Origin: Lentisphaeria bacterium
GTDB lineage: Bacteria; Verrucomicrobiota; Lentisphaeria; Victivallales; Victivallaceae
Reading direction: 5' to 3'
Assembly (NCBI GenBank): GCA_017450705.1
Contig: JAFSTC010000058.1
Coordinates: forward strand, 21,819 to 85,818
Length of the DNA stretch: 64,000 nucleotides
Every line of letters starts with the position of its first letter. The first letter of the stretch is position 1. This document shows positions 55,489-64,000 of the stretch, in pieces. The notes beneath the pieces are model-generated. The model had not been told where the DNA came from. It worked only from the letters and a program-made list of their open reading frames with translations, and ran no database searches. A program made the translations under genes and the position numbers.

Positions 55489-55630
55489 CCCGCGGACAGC
55501 CGGACTTGCGTAATTTAACGGAAATGGCCGAAGAAAACGACATCTCCCGCGCAGTTATGAAAAAACAGGTTTGCATCAAGAAATAAATCCAACTCGCCGC
55601 AAAGACCCCAACACAGAAAGGAAAAAGACC

Positions 55631-56404
55631 ATGCCGAAACACCTCACCCCCTCTTCCGCCCCGGACGCCACGCATGAAGCGGCCTGCCGTTTCACGCTCA
55701 TCGAATTGCTGGTCGTGATCGCCATCATCGCCATTCTGGCGGCGATGCTGATGCCCGCGCTCCAGCAGGCCCGCGAACGCGGCAAGTCCGCAAGCTGCGT
55801 CAACAAGCTGAAACAGGTCGCCACGGCGTGGATCCGCTACGCCGACGACAACAAAGGTTTTCTGCTGGAGCCCTGCGGGCAGAACAAATATCCCGCAAAC
55901 GGCGGAACGAAGCACTGGTACAGAACTCTGGGCGCCTACATGAACATTCCCTACGAGCAGGCCAAACAGCCCAAGGTCAACGGTTTTCTCAGTCACTGCG
56001 AGACCCTTTCCAGCTGGGACGGGATCGTCGCTCAGGCCAACAACAAGCCGCACATCGCCGCCGGGCGCGGCTATGATCTCGCCTACGGCTGGACCTATGG
56101 GATCAACGTGTTCTACCTCATCCACGGCGCTTCGAGTGTCGCGGCCAACTCGGCGCAGCTGCCGATCCACAAGATCAAATTCGCCTCCTCGCGTTTCATG
56201 CTCACCGATTCGACCGACGGCTGGGTGGACGCCACGCAGCAGAATCTGGCCCATGCGCTGAACGCCTGTACGCCGCGTCACTCCGGCAGATCGTCCTTCA
56301 TGTTCATCGACGGCCACGTTTCGCAGCAGGACCCGACGAATCTTCCCACGGCGTTCATCCGCAACCCCAACTGGGACGGCACCTGGAACACCTACTTTCA
56401 GTGA
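55631..56404 (+). CDS. Prepilin-like H-X9-DG protein of cassette 4
   Basis: A 257-residue protein. A 20-residue leader (ends HEAACR) precedes [16 protein letters not shown] with Glu+5; the residue before the cleavage point is Arg, not Gly. The tail is [13 protein letters not shown] (exact H-X9-DG). AAAGGA lies ten bases before the ATG at 55631; a TTG further upstream (55571) has no ribosome site. It lies between two sialidase-like genes, 40 bases before the second. Function unknown, as for the other cassette pilins. Confidence 0.87.
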   Translation: MPKHLTPSSAPDATHEAACRFTLIELLVVIAIIAILAAMLMPALQQARERGKSASCVNKLKQVATAWIRYADDNKGFLLEPCGQNKYPANGGTKHWYRTLGAYMNIPYEQAKQPKVNGFLSHCETLSSWDGIVAQANNKPHIAAGRGYDLAYGWTYGINVFYLIHGASSVAANSAQLPIHKIKFASSRFMLTDSTDGWVDATQQNLAHALNACTPRHSGRSSFMFIDGHVSQQDPTNLPTAFIRNPNWDGTWNTYFQ

Positions 56405-56444
56405 TCCCGGCCCCGCGCCGCATCCCCGACCGGAGGATTTCAGC

Positions 56445-57617
56445 ATGTTCAGAAAACTTTACGAAACCCAGATCTACCGAGACCCGGATTTTTACAGTTC
56501 CTTTCCCGGCGTCGCGAATCTGGGAAACGGAGAAATCTTCGCAGTCTTCCGCCGGGCGCCGCGCTACCGCGGTCTTCCGGGGTTGCCGGAGGATTGGTAT
56601 GTCCATCTTGACCGCAACTCAAAACTCGTAAGCGTCCGTTCTTTCGACAACGGGAGAACGTGGAGCGCGCCGCGGACGCTCTTTGCCCCCGACGCGGGTG
56701 CCGCTCAGGACGGCGGCGTGATGTTCGACGGCGACACGCTCTTCGTCAACAGCTTCATCTGGGGCAATCTGCCCGACGCGGTCATCAAGGCTCTGCGCGA
56801 AAGCGGCCGGGACGAATACATCTATTCCGCCTACGGCGGCTCCAACGTGGCGACGCACGTCGGCTCCTTCGCTTTGCGCAGCAGGGACAAGGGCGCGAAC
56901 TGGGAAGGACCCTTTTTTCCCGATCCGATCCCGGGGTACCCCGAAGCCCTTCCCGGCAGGCCGCTGCTGATGCACAACCGGGCCAACATCGTCAGGATGC
57001 CCGACGGCCGGCTTCTGTATCCGGGGCAGGCGCTGCGCTACCGGCCGCAGTACAGCTCCGGCATCGTGCTTTTCGAAAGTTCCGACGACGGGGCGACGTG
57101 GCGATATCTTGCCGCGCCCGCGCCCGACGGGGGAACGGCGGTCTTCGAGGAACCCTGTCTCGTCCTCACGAAAAGCGGGAAACTCGTCCTCATCATCCGA
57201 ACCCACAAGACGCCGGAGGGCAGGGAGTACCGTCTGCCCGACGAAAAGGGCGCAAAACGCGCCATGCTGTGGAAATGCGAATCCTCCGACGGCGGACGCA
57301 CGTGGAACGAGCCTGTCGATCTGGGCATCCATGGAGAGCCCGCGGCCGCCTGCGTCATGGATGACGGCCGGATCCTGCTGGTCTACGGCTACCGCATCGA
57401 ACCTTACGGCGTCCGCGGACGGATCTGCAATGCAGAACTGACTGACATCGCGGAGGCCGAAGAATTCGTCGTCCGCGACGACGGCGGACGCCCCGACTGC
57501 GGCTACCCGTGGGTCACGGCTCTGGGAAACGGCCGGTACATGATCGTCTATTATCTCAACCGCCCCGGCTGGGACGGTTCGGGCGGGATCTTCGCGACGG
57601 TCGCCGAAATCAGATGA
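56445..57617 (+). CDS. Sialidase/BNR-repeat family protein of cassette 4, second copy
   Basis: A 390-residue propeller protein without a signal peptide. Asp-box-like motifs: SFDNGRTW, SRDKGANW, SSDDGATW and SSDGGRTW, more regular than in the other two copies. The N-terminus reads YRDPDFYSSFPGVANLGNGEIFAVFRR (key words RDPDFYSSFPG). It is clearly diverged from 54361-55488 and is not a recent duplicate. GGAGG lies before the ATG. The substrate is unknown. Confidence 0.8.
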   Translation: MFRKLYETQIYRDPDFYSSFPGVANLGNGEIFAVFRRAPRYRGLPGLPEDWYVHLDRNSKLVSVRSFDNGRTWSAPRTLFAPDAGAAQDGGVMFDGDTLFVNSFIWGNLPDAVIKALRESGRDEYIYSAYGGSNVATHVGSFALRSRDKGANWEGPFFPDPIPGYPEALPGRPLLMHNRANIVRMPDGRLLYPGQALRYRPQYSSGIVLFESSDDGATWRYLAAPAPDGGTAVFEEPCLVLTKSGKLVLIIRTHKTPEGREYRLPDEKGAKRAMLWKCESSDGGRTWNEPVDLGIHGEPAAACVMDDGRILLVYGYRIEPYGVRGRICNAELTDIAEAEEFVVRDDGGRPDCGYPWVTALGNGRYMIVYYLNRPGWDGSGGIFATVAEIR

Positions 57618-57619
57618 CG

Positions 57620-57655
57620 AAGCCGCCGAAAGGTGTTTTCCGTTTTTTGCGGCTT
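57620..57655 (+). terminator. Weak terminator-like hairpin after the second sialidase-like gene
   Basis: AAGCCGC (57620-57626) pairs with GCGGCTT (57649-57655) across a 22-base T-rich loop. The following bases (TCTCTTG) are only moderately T-rich. Confidence 0.35.
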
Positions 57656-57659
57656 TCTC

Positions 57660-57687
57660 TTGAAATTGAAATATTCGATGCTATCTT
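57660..57687 (+). promoter_or_regulatory. Promoter of the DUF4091-GH127-AraC genes
   Basis: TTGAAA (57660-57665) and TATCTT (57682-57687) are spaced 16 bp. The leader is about 165 nt. TTGTC-G-GACAA, an inverted repeat, lies at 57701-57711 just past the predicted start and could be an operator. Confidence 0.55.
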
Positions 57688-57859
57688 AAGACTGTCGGTA
57701 TTGTCGGACAAAAAACGGCGGCACCAAAAAGAAAAAAAAGCCTGAAAAATGCCTGAATGCCGTGCGATCCCGGCTTGAAAAAACAAAACAGGTGGTATTG
57801 GAACAAAACAATTCGGCAAATTCACATTAAGCGCCGGATGAAAAGGAAAGGGGTAAAAA

Positions 57860-60823
57860 ATGCACAGAGTCGGATCACTGTTTCTCGCGGCGGCCGCGAT
57901 GCTGCTGACGGGAGTCGAAGCTGCGGACTGGCAATGCAAGGACGGCACGGGAAGCACGCTCGTGAAAGATGCGGAGCCCGGCGGGTTCGACTTCACGATC
58001 CGCACGCCGGACAAAGTGGACTGGGCGCGCGAAGACGACCGGGGATTCTTCCTCTCCTTTTCCGGCGGCACGGTCTCGCGCCCCATGGACAGGCAACTCC
58101 ACTATCCCGACGGTCAGGTGATCCGGATCCGCTTTTCGGCCAATATCAAAAAGGCCGCCAGCGAGTGGCTGCCCCTGCTCACGGTGGAGAACTACGACAA
58201 AGGGTATTCCGTCTGGGTGCGCAAAACCGGTCAGCTGATGGTGACCTTTCCCGGCGCGACCAACTGGTACAACCTCCTTCCCGCCGACATTCAGGACAGG
58301 CGCGATTATGACCTCAAAGTCGTCCGCGGGCAGGGGCGCGTGCAAGTCATCCTCAACGGCAAGCTGATCGCCGACTACGCATCGAAGGGCAAAGTCAGAG
58401 AGCCGGATAAAAACGCGACGCTCTATCTGGGAAGCGTCGGCGCAAGGACTTTCTTCGGCAACATCTATTCCTGTTCGGTCGCCCCGTTCAGCCCCAGGGA
58501 CCTGTTCTCGGTGCAGAAGAGCGGCACCGCGAAACAGCTCTACCCCGGGGACGAGATCAAGCCCCAGCCCCACATCGAGGATCCGGAAGGGACCGTGCTC
58601 ATCGCGGATTTCACCAGGTTCTCCCCCCGTCCGCGGGTGATCGACAAATTCGCGCCCGCCTACGGCTGGAACTGGCGCAAATGCCCCTTCTTCAAGCCTC
58701 AGAGCGAGGGCGCCCTCTTTGCCCCCACGGATCCCGACGACGTGGACATCCTCTCTTACGCGCCCGGCTTGAAGGGCAATTACGACGTGTATCTGGGTCT
58801 GCGCATCGCCAGCCGCCCCACCGACATGATCGTCGCCGTTCCCGACCGCAAGACGCGCTACCGGGTTCAGATCGGCCGGGCCGGATATGATTTTCACCCC
58901 AACACCGAAGTCCTCATCGCCAGAAACGTACCCATGGAAAAGGGCAGCATCTCTTTCTTTCCCGGCAGTCTCATGTTCCTCGGGTACGTCAAACTGATCC
59001 CCTCCGACAATCCCCGCAAGGTGGACTACCCCAGGTGGAAATGCGTTTCCGTGACGCGCACCGGGGGCACCTGCCGCGACCGGAACAACGAAGAGATCCG
59101 TCAGGCCGTTGCTTCGGGGCACCTCAAGGAGCGCTTTTTCGTCGGCCCGGGCGAAACGAAGAACGTCACCGCCGCCTCGAAGAAACGCGGCTATATCCTC
59201 TTTCCGCAGGACTGGATGGACCTCTGCTTCGAGCATATCGCCCCCGCCGCCGATCCCGGCCGGTTCACGCTGAAAGTCAAAGCCGCGAAAGGCGAATTCG
59301 AACCCGTGACTTTCGGCGTCCACGGTCTGGAGGATTGCGGCACGATCAGGCTGACCGGCGGCGAGGCCCTGAAAAAGGCCGGCATAAAGGTCGACATCGC
59401 CGCGATCCTCTCCATCCCCAAGCGCACGACCAACTACATCCGCTCCTCGGAGTTCGTCATCGGCCCCTCGTGTCTGGAACGCACCGATACCGCCGAACTG
59501 AAAAAGGGAAGGACCAAACAGTTCTGGATCACCCTCAAGGTTCCTGAAAACATCGAACCGGGGGTCTACCGGGACGCTTTTTGCCTCACGACCGCAAAGG
59601 GCGCGGAGACCGTTCCCGTCGAGCTGGAGGTCCGGCCCTTCAAACTGGACTCCATCGGCCGGAACCGCACCGCGCTCTTCTGCATGCGCACGATTTTCGA
59701 CGGCCGATTCGCCGTCGAGGACGTGATCCGCGAAATGGCCGATCACGGGCTCAACGCGCTGGTCATCGTCGAACAGCTCTACGACCTGATGCCCTGCCGG
59801 TACGATGCGCAGGGCAGAGTCGAGGTCGATCCCCGGGACCCGAAGGCGTTGGAACTCGTCCGCGTCATGAAGGAGTGCGGCATCAAGTCCGTCTACCTTG
59901 CGACGAGGCCGCTGGTGGATGATACCTACGGCAAGAAGCACGGCGAGGAAAACTTCGTCAAAGTCGTCACCGCCCTGATGAAAATGCTCGAGGACAACCG
60001 GGGACCCGAGGTGTACTTCTACGGCATGGACGAAGTCCTGAGCAACATGTCCGACAGGTACAAACAGGCGCTCTGGGAGGCGAAACTGCTGAAAAAGTGC
60101 GGCGCGAAGCTCTTTCACACCCACCTCTGGTACAAGACCGCGCGGCCGTACCAGAAGGAGCTCGATGCGCTTTCGCCCTATGTGGACGTTTTCTGCAACC
60201 GCTTCAACACCAGAAATCTCTGGTACGTCGACTCCTGGCAGGAAATGCAGGACGAGGCCGCCCGGCGCGGCAAGGAGATGTGGTCCTACAACGCCGACAA
60301 CGCCGTGCAGTTCGCCCAGACGGCCATGAAGCGCTTTGCCTACGGCTGGTTCTTCCGCACCGTCGGGGACAAGACTCTGGGACAGTGCATCTGGGAGTAT
60401 CACCACTTCTACGGCAATCCCTACACGGATCTCGACTGCGACCACACCGACTGGATGTATGTCTACCCGGCGAACAGGGTCCATAAAGGCGGATTCTCCC
60501 TCGACTACGAGGCGACCCGCGAAGGCGTGGACGATCTGCGCTATATCTGCACCCTCGAAAACCGCATCGCCGAGGCGAAGAAAAAGGGCATCTCCACCGC
60601 GTCCGCGGAAAAGCTTCTGGCCGATCTCCGGAAAAGTTTCGACTTCGGCGAAAAATTCCGCAAAAAGTCCCCGTTTCTCACCTCGTCCTTCGAAAGGAAC
60701 TGGGAGGAAAACGGCCGGCGTTTCTGCGGCGGTCCTTTCAATCTGCCCAACGGCTGGAGTTTCGCCGATTATCACGCCGCCAGAGAGAAGATCGCTTCCG
60801 AGATCGTCAAACTGAAGCCGTAA
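57860..60823 (+). CDS. Secreted DUF4091-type glycoside-hydrolase-like protein
   Basis: A 987-residue protein with a signal peptide (MHRVGSLFLAAAAMLL). Residues about 40-220 resemble a LamG/3-keto-disaccharide-hydrolase jelly roll (DYDLKVVRGQGRVQVILNGKL, key word VILNGKLIADY). A central beta domain (about 460-590) precedes a TIM-barrel-like region. The end is typical of DUF4091/GH123-like proteins (GGFSLDYEATREGVDDLRY, key words REGVDDLRY). A candidate acid pair lies in YFYGMDEVL. GH123-like relatives act on N-acetylgalactosamine glycans, but the site is not conserved enough to assign this. GGAAAGGGG lies before the ATG. GH127 follows 13 bases later. Confidence 0.75.
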   Translation: MHRVGSLFLAAAAMLLTGVEAADWQCKDGTGSTLVKDAEPGGFDFTIRTPDKVDWAREDDRGFFLSFSGGTVSRPMDRQLHYPDGQVIRIRFSANIKKAASEWLPLLTVENYDKGYSVWVRKTGQLMVTFPGATNWYNLLPADIQDRRDYDLKVVRGQGRVQVILNGKLIADYASKGKVREPDKNATLYLGSVGARTFFGNIYSCSVAPFSPRDLFSVQKSGTAKQLYPGDEIKPQPHIEDPEGTVLIADFTRFSPRPRVIDKFAPAYGWNWRKCPFFKPQSEGALFAPTDPDDVDILSYAPGLKGNYDVYLGLRIASRPTDMIVAVPDRKTRYRVQIGRAGYDFHPNTEVLIARNVPMEKGSISFFPGSLMFLGYVKLIPSDNPRKVDYPRWKCVSVTRTGGTCRDRNNEEIRQAVASGHLKERFFVGPGETKNVTAASKKRGYILFPQDWMDLCFEHIAPAADPGRFTLKVKAAKGEFEPVTFGVHGLEDCGTIRLTGGEALKKAGIKVDIAAILSIPKRTTNYIRSSEFVIGPSCLERTDTAELKKGRTKQFWITLKVPENIEPGVYRDAFCLTTAKGAETVPVELEVRPFKLDSIGRNRTALFCMRTIFDGRFAVEDVIREMADHGLNALVIVEQLYDLMPCRYDAQGRVEVDPRDPKALELVRVMKECGIKSVYLATRPLVDDTYGKKHGEENFVKVVTALMKMLEDNRGPEVYFYGMDEVLSNMSDRYKQALWEAKLLKKCGAKLFHTHLWYKTARPYQKELDALSPYVDVFCNRFNTRNLWYVDSWQEMQDEAARRGKEMWSYNADNAVQFAQTAMKRFAYGWFFRTVGDKTLGQCIWEYHHFYGNPYTDLDCDHTDWMYVYPANRVHKGGFSLDYEATREGVDDLRYICTLENRIAEAKKKGISTASAEKLLADLRKSFDFGEKFRKKSPFLTSSFERNWEENGRRFCGGPFNLPNGWSFADYHAAREKIASEIVKLKP

Positions 60824-60836
60824 AAGGAGCTTTCAA

Positions 60837-62453
60837 ATGAGTTTTACCGAGCTGCCCCCCGGCGCCGTGCGTCTGCGCGGCCCTCTGGGACGCGCCCTCG
60901 GGCGCGTGATCGGCAATCGGCTGAAGAAGATCGATTACCGGCAGCTGGTCGATCCCTTCCGGTTCAGGAACGAAACGGATCTCCGCTGGCGCTGCGAGTT
61001 CTGGGGCAAAGTCGTCCGCTCGACAGTCTACGCCTGGCGGGCCACCCGGGATGCGGAACTTGCTGAGCTCCTCGAAGACACCGTGGCCGATCTCCTTTCG
61101 ACCCAGAGCGCCGACGGCGTCATAAGTTCCTACCCGGAGGCGCTTCGGGCGAAGGGCTGGGACGTCTGGGGCCGCAAGTATCTGCTTGCCGGGCTCAACG
61201 CATATCTCCGCGAGTACAAAAAAGATCCGCAGATCATCGGCGCCGCGGAGAGGATGCTGGACGCCCTGCTCCGCGACACCCGGGGCGGCGAATTTCAGGA
61301 TTACGGCGAACACTTCGGCCTGGCGGGCAGTTCCATTCTGCGGCATCTGGTCGATTTTGCCGAGATCTCCGGCAGGGAAAGGTATCTCGACGCGGCGAAG
61401 AAGCTGGCCGCCCGCGGATGCTGTCATCTGCACGATATCTTTCACGCCGCAAGGCAGATGGTGCCGCCCATGGCGATCTCCAACGGCAAGGCCTATGAAA
61501 TGACCAGCTGTTTTCAGGGGGCTTACGCCCTCGGTCGTCTGCTCTCCGACGCCGGACTGCTGGACGCCGCCGGATGTTACCGCCGGCTGCTCTGCGAGCG
61601 GGAGATCGCCGTCACCGGCGCGGGCGGCATGAAGGACCGCCACGGAGAGTTCTGGTACGACGGGAGAATGAATCAGCACCGCAGCGATATGGGAAGCATG
61701 GGGGAGACCTGCGTCACCGTGACCTGGCTGTCATTCTGCCGCGACATGCTGGCGGGAGAGGGAAAAAGCGTCATCGCCGACGCGATGGAACGGGCCTTTT
61801 ACAACGCCATGCTGGGAGCCGTTTCTCCCGACGGCAGCACATTCACCCACGCGAATCCCTTTCTGAACGGCGGCTGGAAAAAGCCCGCAAAAGACCAGAT
61901 GGCGGATTTCCCGGGCCACGACTGCTGTCTGGCCCAGGGGCCCTTCGGACTGGCTCTGGCGCCGTGCGTCGCCGTCATGCGGACGAGTCGGGGATACGCA
62001 GTCAACCTTTACGAGGACCTTTCCTCCGACGGCATCCTCGAAATCACGGGCGGATATCCCTCGTCCGGCCGGGTGAAGATCACCGTCAGGAAAGCCGGGG
62101 AATACGAACTGCTTCTGCGCATTCCCGGAGATTTCGGCTGCCGGGTGGACGGCAGACCGGTCCCCCGCGGGGATTATCTGTCCCTCTTGCGGCGATGGCG
62201 GGCCGGCGATACCGTGGAAATGGCCTTCGATCTTGCCGAACGCCGGGAGTATTCCCGGGACGGCGGTTTTTTCGCAGCCCTCGCCGGACCGCTGGTGCTC
62301 TGCCGCTGCGCGAGACCGCCGAAAAATCCTCTTTTCCGAGGAAATGAGCGTTTCGACTACGCCTCCGCCGGAAGCCGTTTCGAGGAGAACGACTCTTTCA
62401 CGGTCTGGGAAAAGTCTCCGGAAAACGGCAGTTCGAAAGGGAAAATGCGGTGA
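60837..62453 (+). CDS. GH127-family glycoside hydrolase (beta-L-arabinofuranosidase-like)
   Basis: A 538-residue protein without a signal peptide. An (alpha/alpha)6 barrel with family GH127/DUF1680 motifs: MGETCVTVTWL gives the Glu and Cys of the zinc site, and HDCCLAQGP gives the two adjacent Cys, one of which is the nucleophile in the characterised enzyme. FYNAMLGAVSPDGS sits between them. All four metal/catalytic positions are therefore kept. Cleavage of beta-L-arabinofuranosides is the best guess, but the family also acts on other sugars. AAAGGAG lies before the ATG. Confidence 0.85.
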   Translation: MSFTELPPGAVRLRGPLGRALGRVIGNRLKKIDYRQLVDPFRFRNETDLRWRCEFWGKVVRSTVYAWRATRDAELAELLEDTVADLLSTQSADGVISSYPEALRAKGWDVWGRKYLLAGLNAYLREYKKDPQIIGAAERMLDALLRDTRGGEFQDYGEHFGLAGSSILRHLVDFAEISGRERYLDAAKKLAARGCCHLHDIFHAARQMVPPMAISNGKAYEMTSCFQGAYALGRLLSDAGLLDAAGCYRRLLCEREIAVTGAGGMKDRHGEFWYDGRMNQHRSDMGSMGETCVTVTWLSFCRDMLAGEGKSVIADAMERAFYNAMLGAVSPDGSTFTHANPFLNGGWKKPAKDQMADFPGHDCCLAQGPFGLALAPCVAVMRTSRGYAVNLYEDLSSDGILEITGGYPSSGRVKITVRKAGEYELLLRIPGDFGCRVDGRPVPRGDYLSLLRRWRAGDTVEMAFDLAERREYSRDGGFFAALAGPLVLCRCARPPKNPLFRGNERFDYASAGSRFEENDSFTVWEKSPENGSSKGKMR

Positions 62454-62474
62454 TCTGAATCTGCGGGGTTTCTC

Positions 62475-63326
62475 ATGACGGCAATGAAGTCTTTCCGGTT
62501 CTGCATGGATGAAATGGAGACGCCCGACATCGTCAGCCACGTCGCCTGTCACCGGCTCACCAACGGGGCGTCCACCCGGCTGCACGACCATGATTTCGTC
62601 GAGCTTTTCTGGGGCATCGAAGGGCGCGGCCGCCACGAGATCAACGGCAGGACTTCCCCGGCCGGAGAAAGGGAACTGTGGTTCATCCGTCCTCACGATC
62701 TGCACAACGTCTACGTCACCGGGAAAGACGTCTACTGCTTCAACAATCTGGCGTTCCGCAGAAACATCCTCGACGATTTCAACGCCCGCTGCGACTCAGC
62801 CATTCTCCGCCGCTGGGCCTCGCAGACGGACGCCTCCCCGCTGCACTTTCACCTCTCCCAGCCCCTCTGCCAGTGGCTCAACGCCAAAGTGCGCGACGTC
62901 TTCCGCAGCCGCGGCAGCCGGCTGACGCTGGAGTTCTTTCTCGTCAACCTGATCTACGAACTGGAAAAACAGGAGAGTCTCCCCCTCCCCGGGAACTGTC
63001 CGGAGTGGCTGATCGACGTCTGCCGCAAGATCGACCAGCCGGAAAACTTCCGGCAGGGTCCGGCTGTCATGGCCAAACTGAGCGGCTACTCCCCCGAGCA
63101 CGTCGCCCGCGAACTCAAAAAATACACCGGCAGGACCCCCACCGACATCGTCAACGAAGCCCGTCTGCAGTACGCCGCCATGCTGCTGGCCACTTCGACG
63201 GAAAACATCTGCGACATCGCCTACGCCTGCGGCTTCCGGAGCGTGAGCTACTTCTTCTGCGCCTTCAAGCGCCGTTTCGGCATATCCCCCCTGCGCTACC
63301 GCAACCGCAACAGGATTTTGCGGTAA
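62475..63326 (+). CDS. AraC-family transcriptional regulator of cassette 4
   Basis: A 283-residue protein. The N-terminal cupin half has HDHDFVELFWGIEGRGRHEING (key words HDHDFVELFW). The C-terminal double helix-turn-helix has MAKLSGYSPEHVARELKKYTG (key words KLSGYSPEHV) and FRSVSYFFCAFKRRFGISPLRYR (key words SVSYFFCAFKRRFG). It resembles the ChbR-like group that senses sugars. It is probably co-transcribed with GH127 (gap 21 bases). The Shine-Dalgarno site is weak (GGGGT), and ATG 62484 is an alternative start. Confidence 0.87.
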   Translation: MTAMKSFRFCMDEMETPDIVSHVACHRLTNGASTRLHDHDFVELFWGIEGRGRHEINGRTSPAGERELWFIRPHDLHNVYVTGKDVYCFNNLAFRRNILDDFNARCDSAILRRWASQTDASPLHFHLSQPLCQWLNAKVRDVFRSRGSRLTLEFFLVNLIYELEKQESLPLPGNCPEWLIDVCRKIDQPENFRQGPAVMAKLSGYSPEHVARELKKYTGRTPTDIVNEARLQYAAMLLATSTENICDIAYACGFRSVSYFFCAFKRRFGISPLRYRNRNRILR

Positions 63327-63337
63327 GAAGGCGTGGA

Positions 63338-64000
63338 TCACTCCCCGCGCTTCCGCCCGGCTTCGAGTTTGTCGAAACGGGCGCGGTCGGCCAGCGAGAC
63401 GCTGCCTTCGACCTGACCGTTGTCGAGGATGTCGGCTTCGCGGTGTTCCAGATCGCGGAACAGTCTCACCAGATCGACGGCGCCGCCGATGCCGAACCAG
63501 AAAGTGGAAACGAAGGCCACCGCGCAGGGGACCAGCAGGGTCTTGATGAAGAAGTAGATCCCCCACCATTCCGTCGGCCACGGCGACACGAGGTTCCAGA
63601 TCACCACCGTGACGAAGCAGATCAGGAAGTAGAAGACGAAACTGTACCAGAACACGCCCCAGGCGATCACCCTGTCGCCCCGGGTGTATTCGGACGTGAT
63701 GCCAACCATCCTGCCGAGGATCGTTTTGAACGTCATGCGGACGGGCTTCTTTTCTTCGCCGCTGTCGCTGTAGATGCCGCGGTGGAGCATCCTGTCCAAG
63801 TTGAAGGGGCTCTCCCACGTCAGCAGCGAAACGCTGCAGTAGACCGCAAGCGTGATGAGCATGGTGACGAGGTAGATCTCATAGGAGTTGATCGGGAACT
63901 TCACGGGATCCATCTTCCAGACCACGTAGGGGTTGAAGGGCGCGGAGACGATCTCCAGCCACTTGCCGATGGGTTCCGCCCAGCCGCGGGAGGCCAGGAA
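63338..64000 (-). CDS. Sodium:solute symporter family protein, C-terminal part (5' end outside window)
   Basis: The last 220 residues of a membrane protein; the frame is open at the right edge. Visible helices: YLVTMLITLAVYCSVSLLTW, FYFLICFVTVVIWNLV and FFIKTLLVPCAVAFVSTFWFG. A long cytoplasmic loop separates the first two, and a charged tail ends the protein. The layout of a TWESPFNLDRMLHRG segment followed by late helices is typical of the SSS family. It could import the sugar of cassette 4, with which it is convergent (11-base gap); the solute is unknown. Confidence 0.7.
   Translation of the reverse strand, partial: FLASRGWAEPIGKWLEIVSAPFNPYVVWKMDPVKFPINSYEIYLVTMLITLAVYCSVSLLTWESPFNLDRMLHRGIYSDSGEEKKPVRMTFKTILGRMVGITSEYTRGDRVIAWGVFWYSFVFYFLICFVTVVIWNLVSPWPTEWWGIYFFIKTLLVPCAVAFVSTFWFGIGGAVDLVRLFRDLEHREADILDNGQVEGSVSLADRARFDKLEAGRKRGE

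Noticed and set aside
55524..55586. A 20-codon ORF upstream of the cassette 4 pilin
   Set aside because: Weak ribosome site, no conserved feature visible; could be a leader peptide but there is no supporting evidence.
57875..60775. A 966-codon antisense open frame over the DUF4091 gene, with similar long antisense frames at 25200-28028, 41927-44665, 46149-48890 and 9088-11139
   Set aside because: They are mirror frames of high-GC coding sequence with no ribosome sites, and their products are low-complexity; the sense strand has recognisable proteins.

Overview
The window is 64 kb of GC-rich bacterial chromosome. It most resembles a Lentisphaerota (Victivallales-type, PVC superphylum) genome. 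This is inferred from gene content: many prepilin-like proteins with the [16 protein letters not shown] helix and an H-X9-DG tail, two DUF4838 proteins, DUF4091 and GH127 proteins, BNR/sialidase-like proteins, AraC and LacI regulators beside each sugar cassette, and a VEKIGGTS-type aspartate kinase. No rRNA, tRNA, phage, IS element or CRISPR array was seen.

Layout. 1-3.7 kb: 3' end of a recQ-like helicase gene, a phosphofructokinase gene (-) and a PHP-domain hydrolase gene. 3.8-14 kb, cassette 1: a lipoprotein with an amidotransferase-like fold and an AraC regulator (-) diverge from sialidase-like, pilin-like, DUF4838 and GH42-like genes. 14.3-16 kb: a metallophosphoesterase lipoprotein. 16.3-22.9 kb, cassette 2: LacI regulator, two tandem pilin-like genes, DUF4838 and a GH63/GH37-like glycosidase, closed by a terminator. 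23-32 kb: a housekeeping run of hom, aspartate kinase, proS, nifU-like, prfB, mnmG and a lone OppC-like permease. 32.2-32.9 kb: a single pilin gene with a near-consensus promoter and a strong terminator, followed by a 9-bp tandem repeat. 33.2-34.2 kb: thyX and an FmdB-type zinc ribbon (-). 34.4-45 kb: leuB, a Kdo-kinase-like gene, rnc, Fe-ADH, a PfkB kinase, a VOC protein, FHA-MoxR, DUF58 and a TgpA-like transglutaminase in one tight run. 45-54 kb, cassette 3: an AraC regulator (-) diverges from two large secreted paralogues that flank a pilin gene broken by an in-frame TAG, then an SGNH hydrolase (-). 54.4-63.3 kb, cassette 4: sialidase-like, pilin-like, sialidase-like, DUF4091, GH127 and AraC genes. 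The window ends in a sodium:solute symporter gene (-).

The most striking pattern is that every carbohydrate cassette has its own prepilin-like gene placed among the catabolic genes. These five cassette pilins keep the Glu+5 helix and the H-X9-DG motif but all lack the glycine before the cleavage site. The one stand-alone, strongly promoted pilin (32203-32898) keeps that glycine but has lost the DG. This suggests two functional classes: a true fibre-type pilin, and locus-dedicated surface or periplasmic proteins working with each glycan-degrading set.
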